The position numbers and the translations under genes are program-made. A stretch of 64,000 nt of DNA. It comes from Thermosipho japonicus. GTDB taxonomy: Bacteria; Thermotogota; Thermotogae; Thermotogales; Fervidobacteriaceae. Below the pieces are notes generated by a model. It did no database searches. It was not told where the DNA came from and saw only the letters and a program-made list of their open reading frames with translations. Position 1 is the stretch's first letter. The number at the start of each line of letters is the position of its first letter. This document shows positions 1 through 7,753 of the stretch, piece by piece. The stretch lies in NCBI RefSeq assembly GCF_014201655.1, contig NZ_JACHEX010000005.1, positions 1 to 64,000 of the forward strand. Direction: 5' to 3'.

Positions 1-1
1 A

Positions 2-184
2 GAAGTAAGTGCAGCGATAGATAGAGTAACAAGAACAATACAAGACGTAGAAGATGAAATAAAGAAAATGGCTCTTGATGTAGAAGAACAAGCAAAACAG
101 GCAACTGAAGTAAAAACCTACTCTGATGACTTAAATGTCGCTGTATCTTCTTTGAACGAATATCTTTCTAAGTTTAAAATATAA
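2..184 (+). CDS. Methyl-accepting chemotaxis protein, C-terminal fragment (5' end outside window)
   Basis: An open frame enters from the left edge and ends with TAA at 182-184, giving about 60 visible residues. The sequence is a charged amphipathic helix with heptad-like spacing that ends in LNEYLSKFKI. This matches the far C-terminal part of chemoreceptor signalling domains, where the helical bundle ends with a short L..(x)..KFKI tail. No ligand-binding part is visible. A CheB gene lies 1.4 kb away on the opposite strand, which fits a chemotaxis neighbourhood. A strong terminator follows at 211-252. Family assignment rests only on this tail; another long coiled-coil protein is possible. Confidence 0.6.
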   Translation, partial: EVSAAIDRVTRTIQDVEDEIKKMALDVEEQAKQATEVKTYSDDLNVAVSSLNEYLSKFKI

Positions 185-210
185 CTTAAATTAATTGTTC
201 TTGCTTTATA

Positions 211-252
211 CCCCCTGATTAATATTAATTTATTCAGGGGGTTTTTGTTTTT
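211..252 (+). terminator. Rho-independent terminator of the chemoreceptor-like gene
   Basis: An 8-bp perfect stem (CCCCCTGA at 211-218 with TCAGGGGG at 234-241) and an AT-rich loop are followed by a T-rich run from 242. It lies 27 bases after the stop codon of the upstream frame. Confidence 0.9.
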
Positions 253-374
253 ATAAGATCTAATAGTTTCTTCTAAATAAAGTTAAGTAAAATTTATTTA
301 ACATAGCATAAATTTAATTTTTTTATGAAATTATTTCTTTGATATTTTTCTGATGATAATTCATATATTAAATT

Positions 375-413
375 AAAAACTCCACCCCTAAACTTTAATG
401 GGTGGAGTTTTTA
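375..413 (-). terminator. Terminator of the minus-strand operon ending in the SLH protein (bidirectional)
   Basis: The arms at 375-387 and 400-412 form a 13-bp stem whose core is CTCCACCC/GGGTGGAG, flanked by A5 on the left and T5 on the right. It can therefore terminate in both directions. It lies 22 bases past the stop of the SLH gene. The 251-base gap between the chemoreceptor fragment and the SLH gene holds this hairpin and the one at 211-252; I see no gene there. Confidence 0.85.
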
Positions 414-435
414 TCTTTTAAAATCAAAACATTAT

Positions 436-1533
436 TTACTTACTTAAAATTAAATAAATTGCAACTCCTGAAACTGCTGCAGAAATTACAGAAAGAATCA
501 TTGAAAAAGCGCTTAATGTAGAATTTGAAGAATTTTCTAAATTTTCAACCCTTTGTGTTAATTTTTCTACTGTATTGTTTGTATCATCTTTAAATTGATT
601 AAAATCGTTCTCAAATGTTTCAATTTTAGCAACTGTTTGCTCCATACTATTTACCTTTTCATTTAATGAATTAATTTGCTTTTCGAATTGGCTAATTTTT
701 ACGTCATTTTGTGAAGTATAAGTTTGGAAATCTACTTTTAATTGTGTAATATCACCAGATAATGCTGATATTCTAGTATCCCAAGCTTTAGTTTTTGCAT
801 TAATATATTCTTCTAAACCTGTAACTTTATCATTTATACTATCTATCACTGCTATTTTTTCTTTCAATGATCCAAGATCTGTTTTTAAAACTGATATTTC
901 TCCTTCAAATCCTGAAATTTTATTTTCCATTGTCGTTTGAAAATTATTAAATTTAGAGTTTATACTATCCTTAAATGCATTGTATTCGTTAAAACTAACT
1001 TTGCTGTCTAATATTGTTTTTAAATTGTTACCTGACAATGCAGCTTCTAAATCTTCTAATTTTCTTGAGTTATCAGCAACTGAATTTTTAATCGATGATA
1101 AATCGATTGAAAGACTTTTTACATCATTCTTTGTGTTAACTATTGAAGTTTTTAACTCACTTAAATCTGAAGAAAGAACTTGTACTGTATCTTTAATAGT
1201 TGCTAAATCTTCAATTTTATTCATTGCTGTACTTACAATATCTGAAAGTGTTAAGATTTGCTCTCTCAAACTACTAATATTTGAAGAATTTGAAACAGCT
1301 TTATCTATTTTTTCCTGTAAATAGTTCATAGTTCTATAAATTGCAACTGCCACTTGATACCTTGTCATTGCTTGATTTCCTTGAAACGTTCCATCAGGCA
1401 TTCCACTAATTATGCCTAATTTACTTAACTCATTTACAGCATCGTATGCCCAATGATTAACTGGAACATCTTTAAAACTTGCAAAAGTTAAAAATGATAA
1501 AAGTAAAGTAATGACAATCAAAACTTTTTTCAT
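436..1533 (-). CDS. SLH-domain coiled-coil envelope protein, Omp-alpha-like toga anchor
   Basis: This 365-residue protein has a signal peptide (about residues 1-19, after MKK), one SLH domain (about 20-80, with FKDVPVNHWAYDAV and the MPDGTFQGN-type turn) and a long helical rod of about 250 residues rich in S, N, D, K and heptad hydrophobics. A hydrophobic C-terminal segment (ILSVISAAVSGVAIYLIL) ends it. This is the architecture of Thermotoga Omp-alpha: SLH binding at the cell wall, a rod across the wide periplasm, and a C-terminal anchor in the toga. A GTG nine bases upstream overlaps the Shine-Dalgarno sequence GGGAGGTG, so the ATG at 1531-1533 is the better start. It is the last gene of a minus-strand run, 24 bases after cheB. 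Its role is inferred from architecture. Confidence 0.8.
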   Translation of the reverse strand: MKKVLIVITLLLSFLTFASFKDVPVNHWAYDAVNELSKLGIISGMPDGTFQGNQAMTRYQVAVAIYRTMNYLQEKIDKAVSNSSNISSLREQILTLSDIVSTAMNKIEDLATIKDTVQVLSSDLSELKTSIVNTKNDVKSLSIDLSSIKNSVADNSRKLEDLEAALSGNNLKTILDSKVSFNEYNAFKDSINSKFNNFQTTMENKISGFEGEISVLKTDLGSLKEKIAVIDSINDKVTGLEEYINAKTKAWDTRISALSGDITQLKVDFQTYTSQNDVKISQFEKQINSLNEKVNSMEQTVAKIETFENDFNQFKDDTNNTVEKLTQRVENLENSSNSTLSAFSMILSVISAAVSGVAIYLILSK

Positions 1534-1557
1534 ATTCTGCACCTCCCAAATTTATTT

Positions 1558-2595
1558 TTATACAATTTCTACCAATTTCTCTGGTATTTTGTATGCTGGA
1601 AGCTCAAAATCCGCATATCCTTCCTCAACAACAGATTTTGGCATACCGTAGACAACACAAGTTTCTTTTGATTCCGCAATAACTATTCCTTTATAATATT
1701 TTACCTTGAATGCTCCTTTAGTTCCATCTTTTCCCATTCCAGTTAATATAACTGCTATTGTTTTATCTTTATAAATTTCTGCAACTTTATCGAGAGTAAA
1801 ATCTACTGCAGGTCTAACATTATTAATTTTTTCACTCTTTTCAAGATAAACCACGCTCTTTTTATCATGTTGCTTAATTCCAAGATGATAATCTCCTGGA
1901 GCAATATAAACTTTTCCAGGCTCTAAAACATCACCTTCTTCAGCTTCTTTAACATAAAGATTAGAAATTTTATTTAGCCTTTGTGCAAGAGATTTTGTAA
2001 ACCCAGCCGGCATATGCTGAACAATTATTATAGGTGCTGGATAATTTTCTGGTAGTGGGGGAATAACCATGTCTAATGATTTTGGACCGCCGGTTGAAGA
2101 TCCAATTACTACAATCTTACTTGAAACCAAACTCCTTAAATTTAATTTTTTAGATGTATAAGTAGCTTTTCTTACTAAAGACTTAACATCAACTTTCATC
2201 GCTGCTCTTATCTTTTGAATTAAATCTCCTGCAATTTTTCTAAAATTCATTGAAATACTTCCCGCAGGTTTTGTAATAAAATCCACTGCTCCAAGTTCCA
2301 AAGCAGTAATAGTAATATCAGCACCTTCTTCTGTAAGACTACTTACCATAATTACTCTTGTAGGTGCTCTTTTCATTATTTCTTTTAATGCTTCAATACC
2401 ATTTAATTTAGGCATTTCCACATCTAAAGTAATAATATCAGGTTTTGTTTTTATTGCAAGCTCTATCGCTTCCATACCATCTTTTGCAATTCCAACAACT
2501 TGCATATCTTTTTCTTTTTCCAATACATCCTTTAAAACCATTCTCATGAATGCTGAATCATCAACAATCAATATCCTTATCTTTTTTTCTTCCAC
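1558..2595 (-). CDS. cheB: Chemotaxis protein-glutamate methylesterase CheB
   Basis: CheB removes methyl groups from, and deamidates, chemoreceptors to adapt the chemotaxis response. The 345-residue protein has an N-terminal receiver domain (acidic pair D12-D13, phospho-acceptor D58 in LDVEMP, a conserved lysine near residue 109) and a C-terminal methylesterase domain. The latter shows the catalytic-triad motifs GSSTGGP, QHMPAGFT and GMGKDGTKGA. Translation starts at a GTG preceded by AGGAG. The start overlaps the end of the upstream kinase gene by 19 bases, suggesting translational coupling. It is unusual that no cheA, cheW or cheR is next to it; instead it sits between a lipid kinase and the toga-anchor-like gene. 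Confidence 0.95.
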   Translation of the reverse strand: MEEKKIRILIVDDSAFMRMVLKDVLEKEKDMQVVGIAKDGMEAIELAIKTKPDIITLDVEMPKLNGIEALKEIMKRAPTRVIMVSSLTEEGADITITALELGAVDFITKPAGSISMNFRKIAGDLIQKIRAAMKVDVKSLVRKATYTSKKLNLRSLVSSKIVVIGSSTGGPKSLDMVIPPLPENYPAPIIIVQHMPAGFTKSLAQRLNKISNLYVKEAEEGDVLEPGKVYIAPGDYHLGIKQHDKKSVVYLEKSEKINNVRPAVDFTLDKVAEIYKDKTIAVILTGMGKDGTKGAFKVKYYKGIVIAESKETCVVYGMPKSVVEEGYADFELPAYKIPEKLVEIV

Positions 2596-3095
2596 TTTCT
2601 CACTCCTAAAATTAAATATATTAATGGAAAAGCTGTCACAAAAACAAATCCAACAACTTTAGCTATTAATACATTCCAATTAAATAAATAATTTCCAATA
2701 ATTGCAATACCTACTACTACAGAAAAAAGAGCTGCCCATAAAACTACACCAGAACTTATATCCTTTATTACTTTAACTATTGGATGATATTCTGGAACAA
2801 ACAAATCTAAAATTTTTTCTATTAATGTATTAATCAATTCTGAAATAATAACAAAAAAAACTGCAAAAAAAATCCATATATAGTTATTTTTATCTATCGG
2901 TAAAAACAATGTTATTAAAAGAATTACAAAACCAACAAAAAAATGTATTCTTAAATTTCTTTCACTTGATAACGCATATATAATACCTTCAATTGCATGC
3001 TCAAAAGATTCTTTTAAATTATTCGAAGCCAATCGTCCGTTTAATTTTTCTTTCAATTCTTGGTTTGTATACCTTTTCTGTGAGGGTTGTTCCAT
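2577..3095 (-). CDS. dgkA: Undecaprenol/diacylglycerol kinase, DgkA family
   Basis: Members of this small membrane kinase family phosphorylate undecaprenol or diacylglycerol, recycling lipid carriers for cell-wall synthesis. The core shows the family motifs: FEHAIEGI..A near residue 32, ERNLRIH, ELINTLIEKILDL (catalytic E and NT), and KDISSGVVL. Three core membrane helices follow the usual plan, with a fourth hydrophobic segment near the C-terminus, so the protein is longer (172 residues) than the roughly 125 of compact DgkA. The ATG at 3093-3095 has a GAGGCGGTG site and lies 77 bases inside the upstream ferredoxin oxidoreductase gene. A TTG at 3030-3032 with a weaker site is an alternative start. 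Substrate choice cannot be read from sequence. Confidence 0.85.
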   Translation of the reverse strand: MEQPSQKRYTNQELKEKLNGRLASNNLKESFEHAIEGIIYALSSERNLRIHFFVGFVILLITLFLPIDKNNYIWIFFAVFFVIISELINTLIEKILDLFVPEYHPIVKVIKDISSGVVLWAALFSVVVGIAIIGNYLFNWNVLIAKVVGFVFVTAFPLIYLILGVRKWKKKR

Positions 3096-3621
3096 ACTTC
3101 ACCGCCTCAATATTTTTTTCAACATATTTTGGATTCATATTTTCTCTAATTGACTCAATCAAACTGTCAATATCTACCAAAGAAGTTGCCTTTAAAACTA
3201 CACCTAACATTATCATATTTGCAAACATCTCGTTTCCAAACTTTTCTAAGGCCATTTTTGAAACAGGCAGTGCAATCTTTCTTTTAGTCATTCTAAACAT
3301 ATCAGCCGGTAATTCACTAATATGAGTATTATCTATAATAATTATACCATTATTTCTTACATTTTTACACTGCGAAATCATAGAAGGGTGTAAGATCATT
3401 AAAATATCAAACAAAGTTGCTTTAGGAAAATCTATCGGTTGATTTGAAACAAGTAGATCACAATAACTTGGTCCACCCCTAACTTGTGCGGTATAATTCT
3501 GAGTCTGAACAACATACTTTCCTGACTTTACAAGTGCCTTTGCCAATATCAAACCAGAAACTAAATTCCCCTGTCCTCCAATTCCAGCAATTCTAATAGA
3601 AAATGGTCTGCTTATTTCCAT
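3019..3621 (-). CDS. korC: 2-oxoacid:ferredoxin oxidoreductase, gamma subunit
   Basis: This is the gamma subunit of a 2-oxoacid (probably 2-oxoglutarate-type) ferredoxin oxidoreductase, which decarboxylates 2-oxoacids to acyl-CoA and reduces ferredoxin. The 200-residue protein has the typical start IRIAGIGGQGNLVSGLIL, then QTQNYTAQVRGGPSYCDL, both hallmarks of the gamma domain. It follows the beta subunit with only three bases between them and has its own GGAGGTG site. No alpha or delta (ferredoxin-like) subunit gene lies next to it, so the rest of the enzyme must be encoded elsewhere. A few unrelated oxidoreductases share this domain, so the exact substrate is uncertain. Confidence 0.85.
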   Translation of the reverse strand: MEISRPFSIRIAGIGGQGNLVSGLILAKALVKSGKYVVQTQNYTAQVRGGPSYCDLLVSNQPIDFPKATLFDILMILHPSMISQCKNVRNNGIIIIDNTHISELPADMFRMTKRKIALPVSKMALEKFGNEMFANMIMLGVVLKATSLVDIDSLIESIRENMNPKYVEKNIEAVKYGTTLTEKVYKPRIERKIKRTIGFE

Positions 3622-3624
3622 TAA

Positions 3625-4449
3625 TTACACCTCCGAATTTTTCACAATTGAAAATATTTTTTTGTAATTTTCATAAAAATCCGGTTTCTCTTCTTTTTTA
3701 AACTGACCAATTATTATTTTCCCATCTAGTTCTTCTTTTGATAATTTTTCCGCTTTTTCTTTCATAACTGTATTGTTTTTAAAATATTCATGTAAATCCC
3801 ATGCATTTCTCATTCCATTGTATCTTCCATAATAAGTATGACAATTTGTTAAGACTTCTATAACACTCATTCCTCTATGACTTATACCTTCCTTTATATA
3901 TTTTACAGTTAAAGGATAATGATAAACAGTGCTTCTTGCAACATAAGTTGCTCCTGAAGTTAAAGCTAACTCAACTATATCGAAAGAATTCTCTATATTC
4001 CCATATGGCATCGTACTTGCTATCTTTTCATGTGGAGTAGTAGGTGAGTGCTGCCCTCCAGTCATTCCATAAATCATATTGTTAAAAATAATAACTGTAA
4101 TATCTAAATTTCTTCTACATGCATGTATAAAATGATTCCCTCCAATTGCAGTAATATCACCATCACCGCCCATAACTACTACCTTAAAATCAGGTCTTGC
4201 AAGTTTTACACCTGTAGCAAAAGCTATTGCTCTTCCATGAAGGGTGTGCATTGTATTAAAATCTAGATAACCAGTTGCCCTTGAAGAACAACCAATTCCT
4301 GAAACAACGGCTACTCTATCCTTTTCTAATTTTAATTCATTAACCGCATCAATAAAAGATTTTAAAATTATTCCATTTCCACAACCTGGGCACCAGACTG
4401 TGGGCCACCTGTCAATCCTTAAATAATTTATTAAATCATCCCTTTTCAT
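3625..4449 (-). CDS. korB: 2-oxoacid:ferredoxin oxidoreductase, beta (TPP-binding) subunit
   Basis: The beta subunit binds thiamine diphosphate and a 4Fe-4S cluster. Visible motifs are WCPGCGNGIILKSF near the N-terminus (cluster and TPP site), GIGCSSR, the TPP motif GGDGDITAIGGNHF and the Mg/TPP-associated NNMIYGMTGGQ. At 274 residues it matches KorB-type rather than PorB-type proteins. The chosen ATG (4447-4449) has GGAGGTG at 4456-4462; a longer frame reaching 4473 would start upstream of that site. The start lies inside the last codons of the dCMP deaminase gene (14-base overlap). It pairs with the gamma subunit immediately downstream. Confidence 0.88.
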   Translation of the reverse strand: MKRDDLINYLRIDRWPTVWCPGCGNGIILKSFIDAVNELKLEKDRVAVVSGIGCSSRATGYLDFNTMHTLHGRAIAFATGVKLARPDFKVVVMGGDGDITAIGGNHFIHACRRNLDITVIIFNNMIYGMTGGQHSPTTPHEKIASTMPYGNIENSFDIVELALTSGATYVARSTVYHYPLTVKYIKEGISHRGMSVIEVLTNCHTYYGRYNGMRNAWDLHEYFKNNTVMKEKAEKLSKEELDGKIIIGQFKKEEKPDFYENYKKIFSIVKNSEV

Positions 4450-4948
4450 GAATAACACCTCCATGTTTTTCAACAGAAATTTTAGATGTCTTAAACAAAA
4501 AATCTGTCAGTGAATCTGGATAATCATTTAAATACACTACCCTTTTTATACCCGCATTAATTATAAGCCTTGCACAAACTGAACATGGTTTATGAGTTAC
4601 ATATATTGTGGCATCATCAGTTGATATGCCAAATTTTGCTGCCTGCATCAAAGCATTTTGCTCTGCATGAAGAGCATAACACACTTCTTGATTTTCCCCA
4701 GATTTAATATTTAAATCATCCCTAATACAACCTATGTCATCACAATGAGGAAAACCAGAAGGAGGTTGGTTATAACCTGTCGCTAAAATTCTCTTATCTT
4801 TAACAATAACAGCTCCAACTTTTCTATGAAAACAAGTAGAACGGGTAGCTATAATTTCAGCAATTTTCAAAAAGTAGCTATCCCAACTTTCACGTTTATC
4901 CCCCGATTTAGTTATTTTTAAATTTTTTAAATAAGAATCTAAATTCAT
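4436..4948 (-). CDS. dCMP deaminase (ComEB-like cytidine/deoxycytidylate deaminase)
   Basis: Zinc-dependent deamination of dCMP to dUMP supplies the dTMP pathway. The 170-residue protein shows the zinc-ligand set of the family: HAEQNAL (H and catalytic E) and PCSVC (two cysteines). An extra H/C-rich segment (CFHRKVG ... FPHCDDIGC) is typical of dCMP deaminases. The start is the ATG at 4946-4948, preceded by GGAGGG. An in-frame ATG at 5018-5020 would add 24 residues with no homology to the family, and it lies upstream of the promoter proposed at 4986-5013. It is the first gene of the minus-strand run that ends at 436. Confidence 0.9.
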   Translation of the reverse strand: MNLDSYLKNLKITKSGDKRESWDSYFLKIAEIIATRSTCFHRKVGAVIVKDKRILATGYNQPPSGFPHCDDIGCIRDDLNIKSGENQEVCYALHAEQNALMQAAKFGISTDDATIYVTHKPCSVCARLIINAGIKRVVYLNDYPDSLTDFLFKTSKISVEKHGGVIHEKG

Positions 4949-4985
4949 TTTATAGCTCCCTCCAAAATAACTTGTTCCATAAAAG

Positions 4986-5013
4986 ATTTTAATATATATA
5001 AAATTAAAAGCAA
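4986..5013 (-). promoter_or_regulatory. Candidate promoter of the dCMP deaminase-korBC-dgkA-cheB-SLH operon
   Basis: On the minus strand, TTGCTT (5008-5013) and TAAAAT (4986-4991) are separated by 16 bases. Transcription would begin near 4979, leaving a leader of about 30 bases before the ATG at 4948. A second -35-like TTGACT upstream has no convincing partner. Confidence 0.45.
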
Positions 5014-5082
5014 GTCCCAAATATTTGAAATAGATTGTATTAACTATTTGTATCTACAAAAAATACCTATTTAGTCAATTAA

Positions 5083-5093
5083 TATGATAAAAT
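5083..5093 (+). promoter_or_regulatory. Candidate extended -10 promoter of the ahcY operon
   Basis: TGATAAAAT at 5085-5093 (TGn plus a -10 hexamer, overlapping TATGAT at 5083-5088) lies about 40 bases before the ahcY start. No good -35 is visible. The same TATGATAAAAT string occurs upstream of the ROK gene at 21219. Confidence 0.35.
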
Positions 5094-5133
5094 ATCTTTG
5101 TAATGACAAAACAGATACATAGGAGGCGATGAA

Positions 5134-6336
5134 ATGGAAAGTGGTAGAAAAAAAATCGAATGGGTTTCAAACTTTATGCCCTTATTAAATTACCTAAAAA
5201 AAGAATATAAAGGAGTTTTTAATGGTACTAAAATTGGGATGGCAATCCATTTGGAAGCAAAAACTGCTTATTTAGCAATTACTTTAAAAGAACTTGGAGC
5301 TGATGTTTTCGTTACAGGGTGTAATCCATTATCAACACAAGATGATGTAGCAGCTGCATTATCTGAATATGGTATAACTGTTCATGCAAAAAGAACTCAT
5401 GACGAAAAAATTTATTTTAACAATCTAAACAAAGTTCTTGATCATGAACCTGAACTAATTTTAGATGATGGTGCAGATCTAAGTGTGATTTTGCATACTG
5501 AAAGAACAGAGCTTTTAAAAAATGTTAAAGGAATTTCAGAAGAAACAACTACCGGAGTTAGAAGACTTTTAAACCTTCAAGAAAAGGGACTTTTAAAAGT
5601 TCCTGTTATAGCCGTTAATAATGCAAAAATGAAACATTTTTTTGACAATAGATATGGAACTGGACAATCCACTTGGGATTCAATAATGAGAAATACAAAT
5701 ACATTGATTGCTGGGAAAAATGTAGTTATTGCCGGATATGGCTGGTGTGGTAGAGGTATTGCTATGAGAGCAAAAGGATTGGGAGCAAATGTTATTGTTA
5801 CTGAGGTAGATCCTATAAAAGCTATAGAGGCACTTATGGATGGGTTTAATGTTATGAAAATGTCGGAAGCAGCTAAAATTGCAGATATAGTGGTAACATC
5901 TACAGGTGTAAAAGATGTGGTAAAATATGAAGATATACTAAACATGAAAAATGGTGTTATACTTGCAAACGCTGGTCATTTCAATGTTGAAATTCCAATA
6001 GAGAAAATAGAAAAAAATGCTGAAAAAACTTTTGAAGCGAGAGAAAATGTAAAAGGATATATAATAAATGGTAAAAAAATATTCGTTATTGGTGAAGGAA
6101 GACTCGTAAACCTTGCAGCTGGAGATGGTCATCCAATTGAAATTATGGATCTTTCATTTGCACTTCAAACATTGTCGTTAATTTATATTCATAAAAATTA
6201 TAAAAATCTTGAAAACAAAGTTTATCAATACCCTGAAGAATTAGATGAAAAGGTTGCAACATTAAAACTTAAATCCCTAGGGATAGAAATTGATAAGTTA
6301 TCAGAAGAACAAAAGGAGTACCTGAAAGGATATTGA
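5134..6336 (+). CDS. ahcY: S-adenosylhomocysteine hydrolase
   Basis: The enzyme splits S-adenosylhomocysteine into adenosine and homocysteine with NAD as tightly bound cofactor, regenerating the methyl cycle. Motifs in order: DDGADL and SEETTTGV in the substrate domain, NNAKMKHFFDN (catalytic lysine region), the Rossmann motif GYGWCGRG around residue 205, and NAGHFNVEI. At 400 residues it is the shorter archaeal/Thermotogales form, lacking the insert found in many bacterial enzymes. The site AGGAGG precedes the ATG. It heads a 10-kb run of genes that also contains metK, so two steps of the methyl cycle may be co-transcribed. Confidence 0.96.
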   Translation: MESGRKKIEWVSNFMPLLNYLKKEYKGVFNGTKIGMAIHLEAKTAYLAITLKELGADVFVTGCNPLSTQDDVAAALSEYGITVHAKRTHDEKIYFNNLNKVLDHEPELILDDGADLSVILHTERTELLKNVKGISEETTTGVRRLLNLQEKGLLKVPVIAVNNAKMKHFFDNRYGTGQSTWDSIMRNTNTLIAGKNVVIAGYGWCGRGIAMRAKGLGANVIVTEVDPIKAIEALMDGFNVMKMSEAAKIADIVVTSTGVKDVVKYEDILNMKNGVILANAGHFNVEIPIEKIEKNAEKTFEARENVKGYIINGKKIFVIGEGRLVNLAAGDGHPIEIMDLSFALQTLSLIYIHKNYKNLENKVYQYPEELDEKVATLKLKSLGIEIDKLSEEQKEYLKGY

Positions 6337-6340
6337 TACT

Positions 6341-7738
6341 ATGGAAAAAATTCTAGTATTAAATTCAATTGAAGATAACTTACATTATGCTATAATCGAA
6401 AACAATAAATTAGTAGAACTATTTTCAGATGAAGAAAAAAAACTAACTGGAAATATTTATCTTGGAAAAGTTGAAAAAGTTGTTAATGCGCTTGATGCAA
6501 TTTTTGTCAACATAGGTGAAAAAAAGAATGGATTTTTGAGAATTAAAGATATACCTGAAAAATACTATGATTATTTTTCATTGAAAGAAATCAAAGAAGG
6601 TTCTAAAATACTTGTCCAAGTTAAAAAAGATCCAACAGGCACAAAGGGTCCTCAATTAACCGCTAACATAAGTATTGCTGGAAGATATTTAGTAGTTTTT
6701 CCTTTTTCAAATGTTAACGGAGTATCTAAAAAGATAGAATCAGAAGACGAAAGACAAAGATTATACAAAATTGCAAATGAAATATCAAATAACAATGGAT
6801 TTGGTGTAGTAATAAGAACTGCGGCTGAAGGATTAGATGAAAAATATATTTACTCTGAAGCAATAACTTTAAAAGAAAAACTTGACGATTTATTATTAAA
6901 TTTTAAAAGAAAAAGGAAAATACAAATATTATATACCGAGGAAAGTTTAATAGATTATATACTTCGTGAAAGATTAACAAAAGAAATCACCCAGGTAATC
7001 ACGAACAACATAAAACATATAGAAGTTATAAGAAAATATTTAAAAATATTCTCAAAAAGACCTAAAATAGAAATAATAGATGGAGATAGTTTTGAATACA
7101 CAAACGTGAACAAATATTTTAAAGAACTAATTAAGAGAACTATAACCTTACCTTCTGGCGGGGAAATAATAATTGACAAAACGGAAGCATTAACAGTAAT
7201 TGATGTAAACTCAAAACATTTTACAAAAAGTCTAAATCAACAAGAAACTGCATTTAAAACAAATTACGAAGCTGTTGAAGAAATATTTAGACAACTTCGA
7301 TTAAGGAATATTGGAGGTATAGTAATTATAGATTTTATTGATATGAACAGTGAAGAAAATAAAAACAAAATACTCGAAAAAGTAAATGAAGAAATAAAAA
7401 AAGACAAAAGTAAAATTGAAATTTTTGGATTTACAAAACTTGGTCTCTTGGAATTATCACGCAAGAGAACAATCAAATCATTTTTCGAAAATTATGTATC
7501 TATATGTCCTGTCTGTGGTGGTTCTGGTTTTATACAATCACCACGGTTTCTTTTAAAAGAAATTTTTACTAAAATTGAAAACGCTCCAAAAGAAGCAAAA
7601 GAAGCAATTATTAAACTTCATCCATATATGAAAAATTATATAGATAAAAGTGAATTAAAAAAAAGAAAAGATTTAATCTATCACATTCATTTTACACATA
7701 CTGATCCTAAAACATTTGAAATTACTTGGAAAATATAA
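6341..7738 (+). CDS. rng: Ribonuclease G/E family endoribonuclease
   Basis: This single-strand-specific endoribonuclease takes part in rRNA maturation and mRNA decay. An S1-type RNA-binding domain (about residues 35-115, with IYLGKVEKVV and AIFVNIGEKKNGFL) is followed by the catalytic domain. The catalytic acidic residues lie in TVIDVNSK and IIDFIDMNS, and the zinc-link motif is CPVCGGSGF near residue 390. At 465 residues it resembles RNase G and lacks the long C-terminal scaffold of RNase E. It starts four bases after ahcY, with AAGGA about ten bases before the ATG. Hfq lies downstream in the same run, giving an RNA-metabolism flavour to this cluster. Confidence 0.93.
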   Translation: MEKILVLNSIEDNLHYAIIENNKLVELFSDEEKKLTGNIYLGKVEKVVNALDAIFVNIGEKKNGFLRIKDIPEKYYDYFSLKEIKEGSKILVQVKKDPTGTKGPQLTANISIAGRYLVVFPFSNVNGVSKKIESEDERQRLYKIANEISNNNGFGVVIRTAAEGLDEKYIYSEAITLKEKLDDLLLNFKRKRKIQILYTEESLIDYILRERLTKEITQVITNNIKHIEVIRKYLKIFSKRPKIEIIDGDSFEYTNVNKYFKELIKRTITLPSGGEIIIDKTEALTVIDVNSKHFTKSLNQQETAFKTNYEAVEEIFRQLRLRNIGGIVIIDFIDMNSEENKNKILEKVNEEIKKDKSKIEIFGFTKLGLLELSRKRTIKSFFENYVSICPVCGGSGFIQSPRFLLKEIFTKIENAPKEAKEAIIKLHPYMKNYIDKSELKKRKDLIYHIHFTHTDPKTFEITWKI

Positions 7739-7753
7739 AAAGGGGGAAAAGAT

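Noticed and set aside
980-1324. Plus-strand open frame opposite the SLH gene
   Set aside because: It is a shadow of the low-complexity coiled-coil gene, with no ribosome-binding site and no recognisable product.
4949-5020. 24-residue N-terminal extension of dCMP deaminase
   Set aside because: It lies upstream of a good ribosome-binding site and across the proposed promoter, and its sequence does not fit the family.
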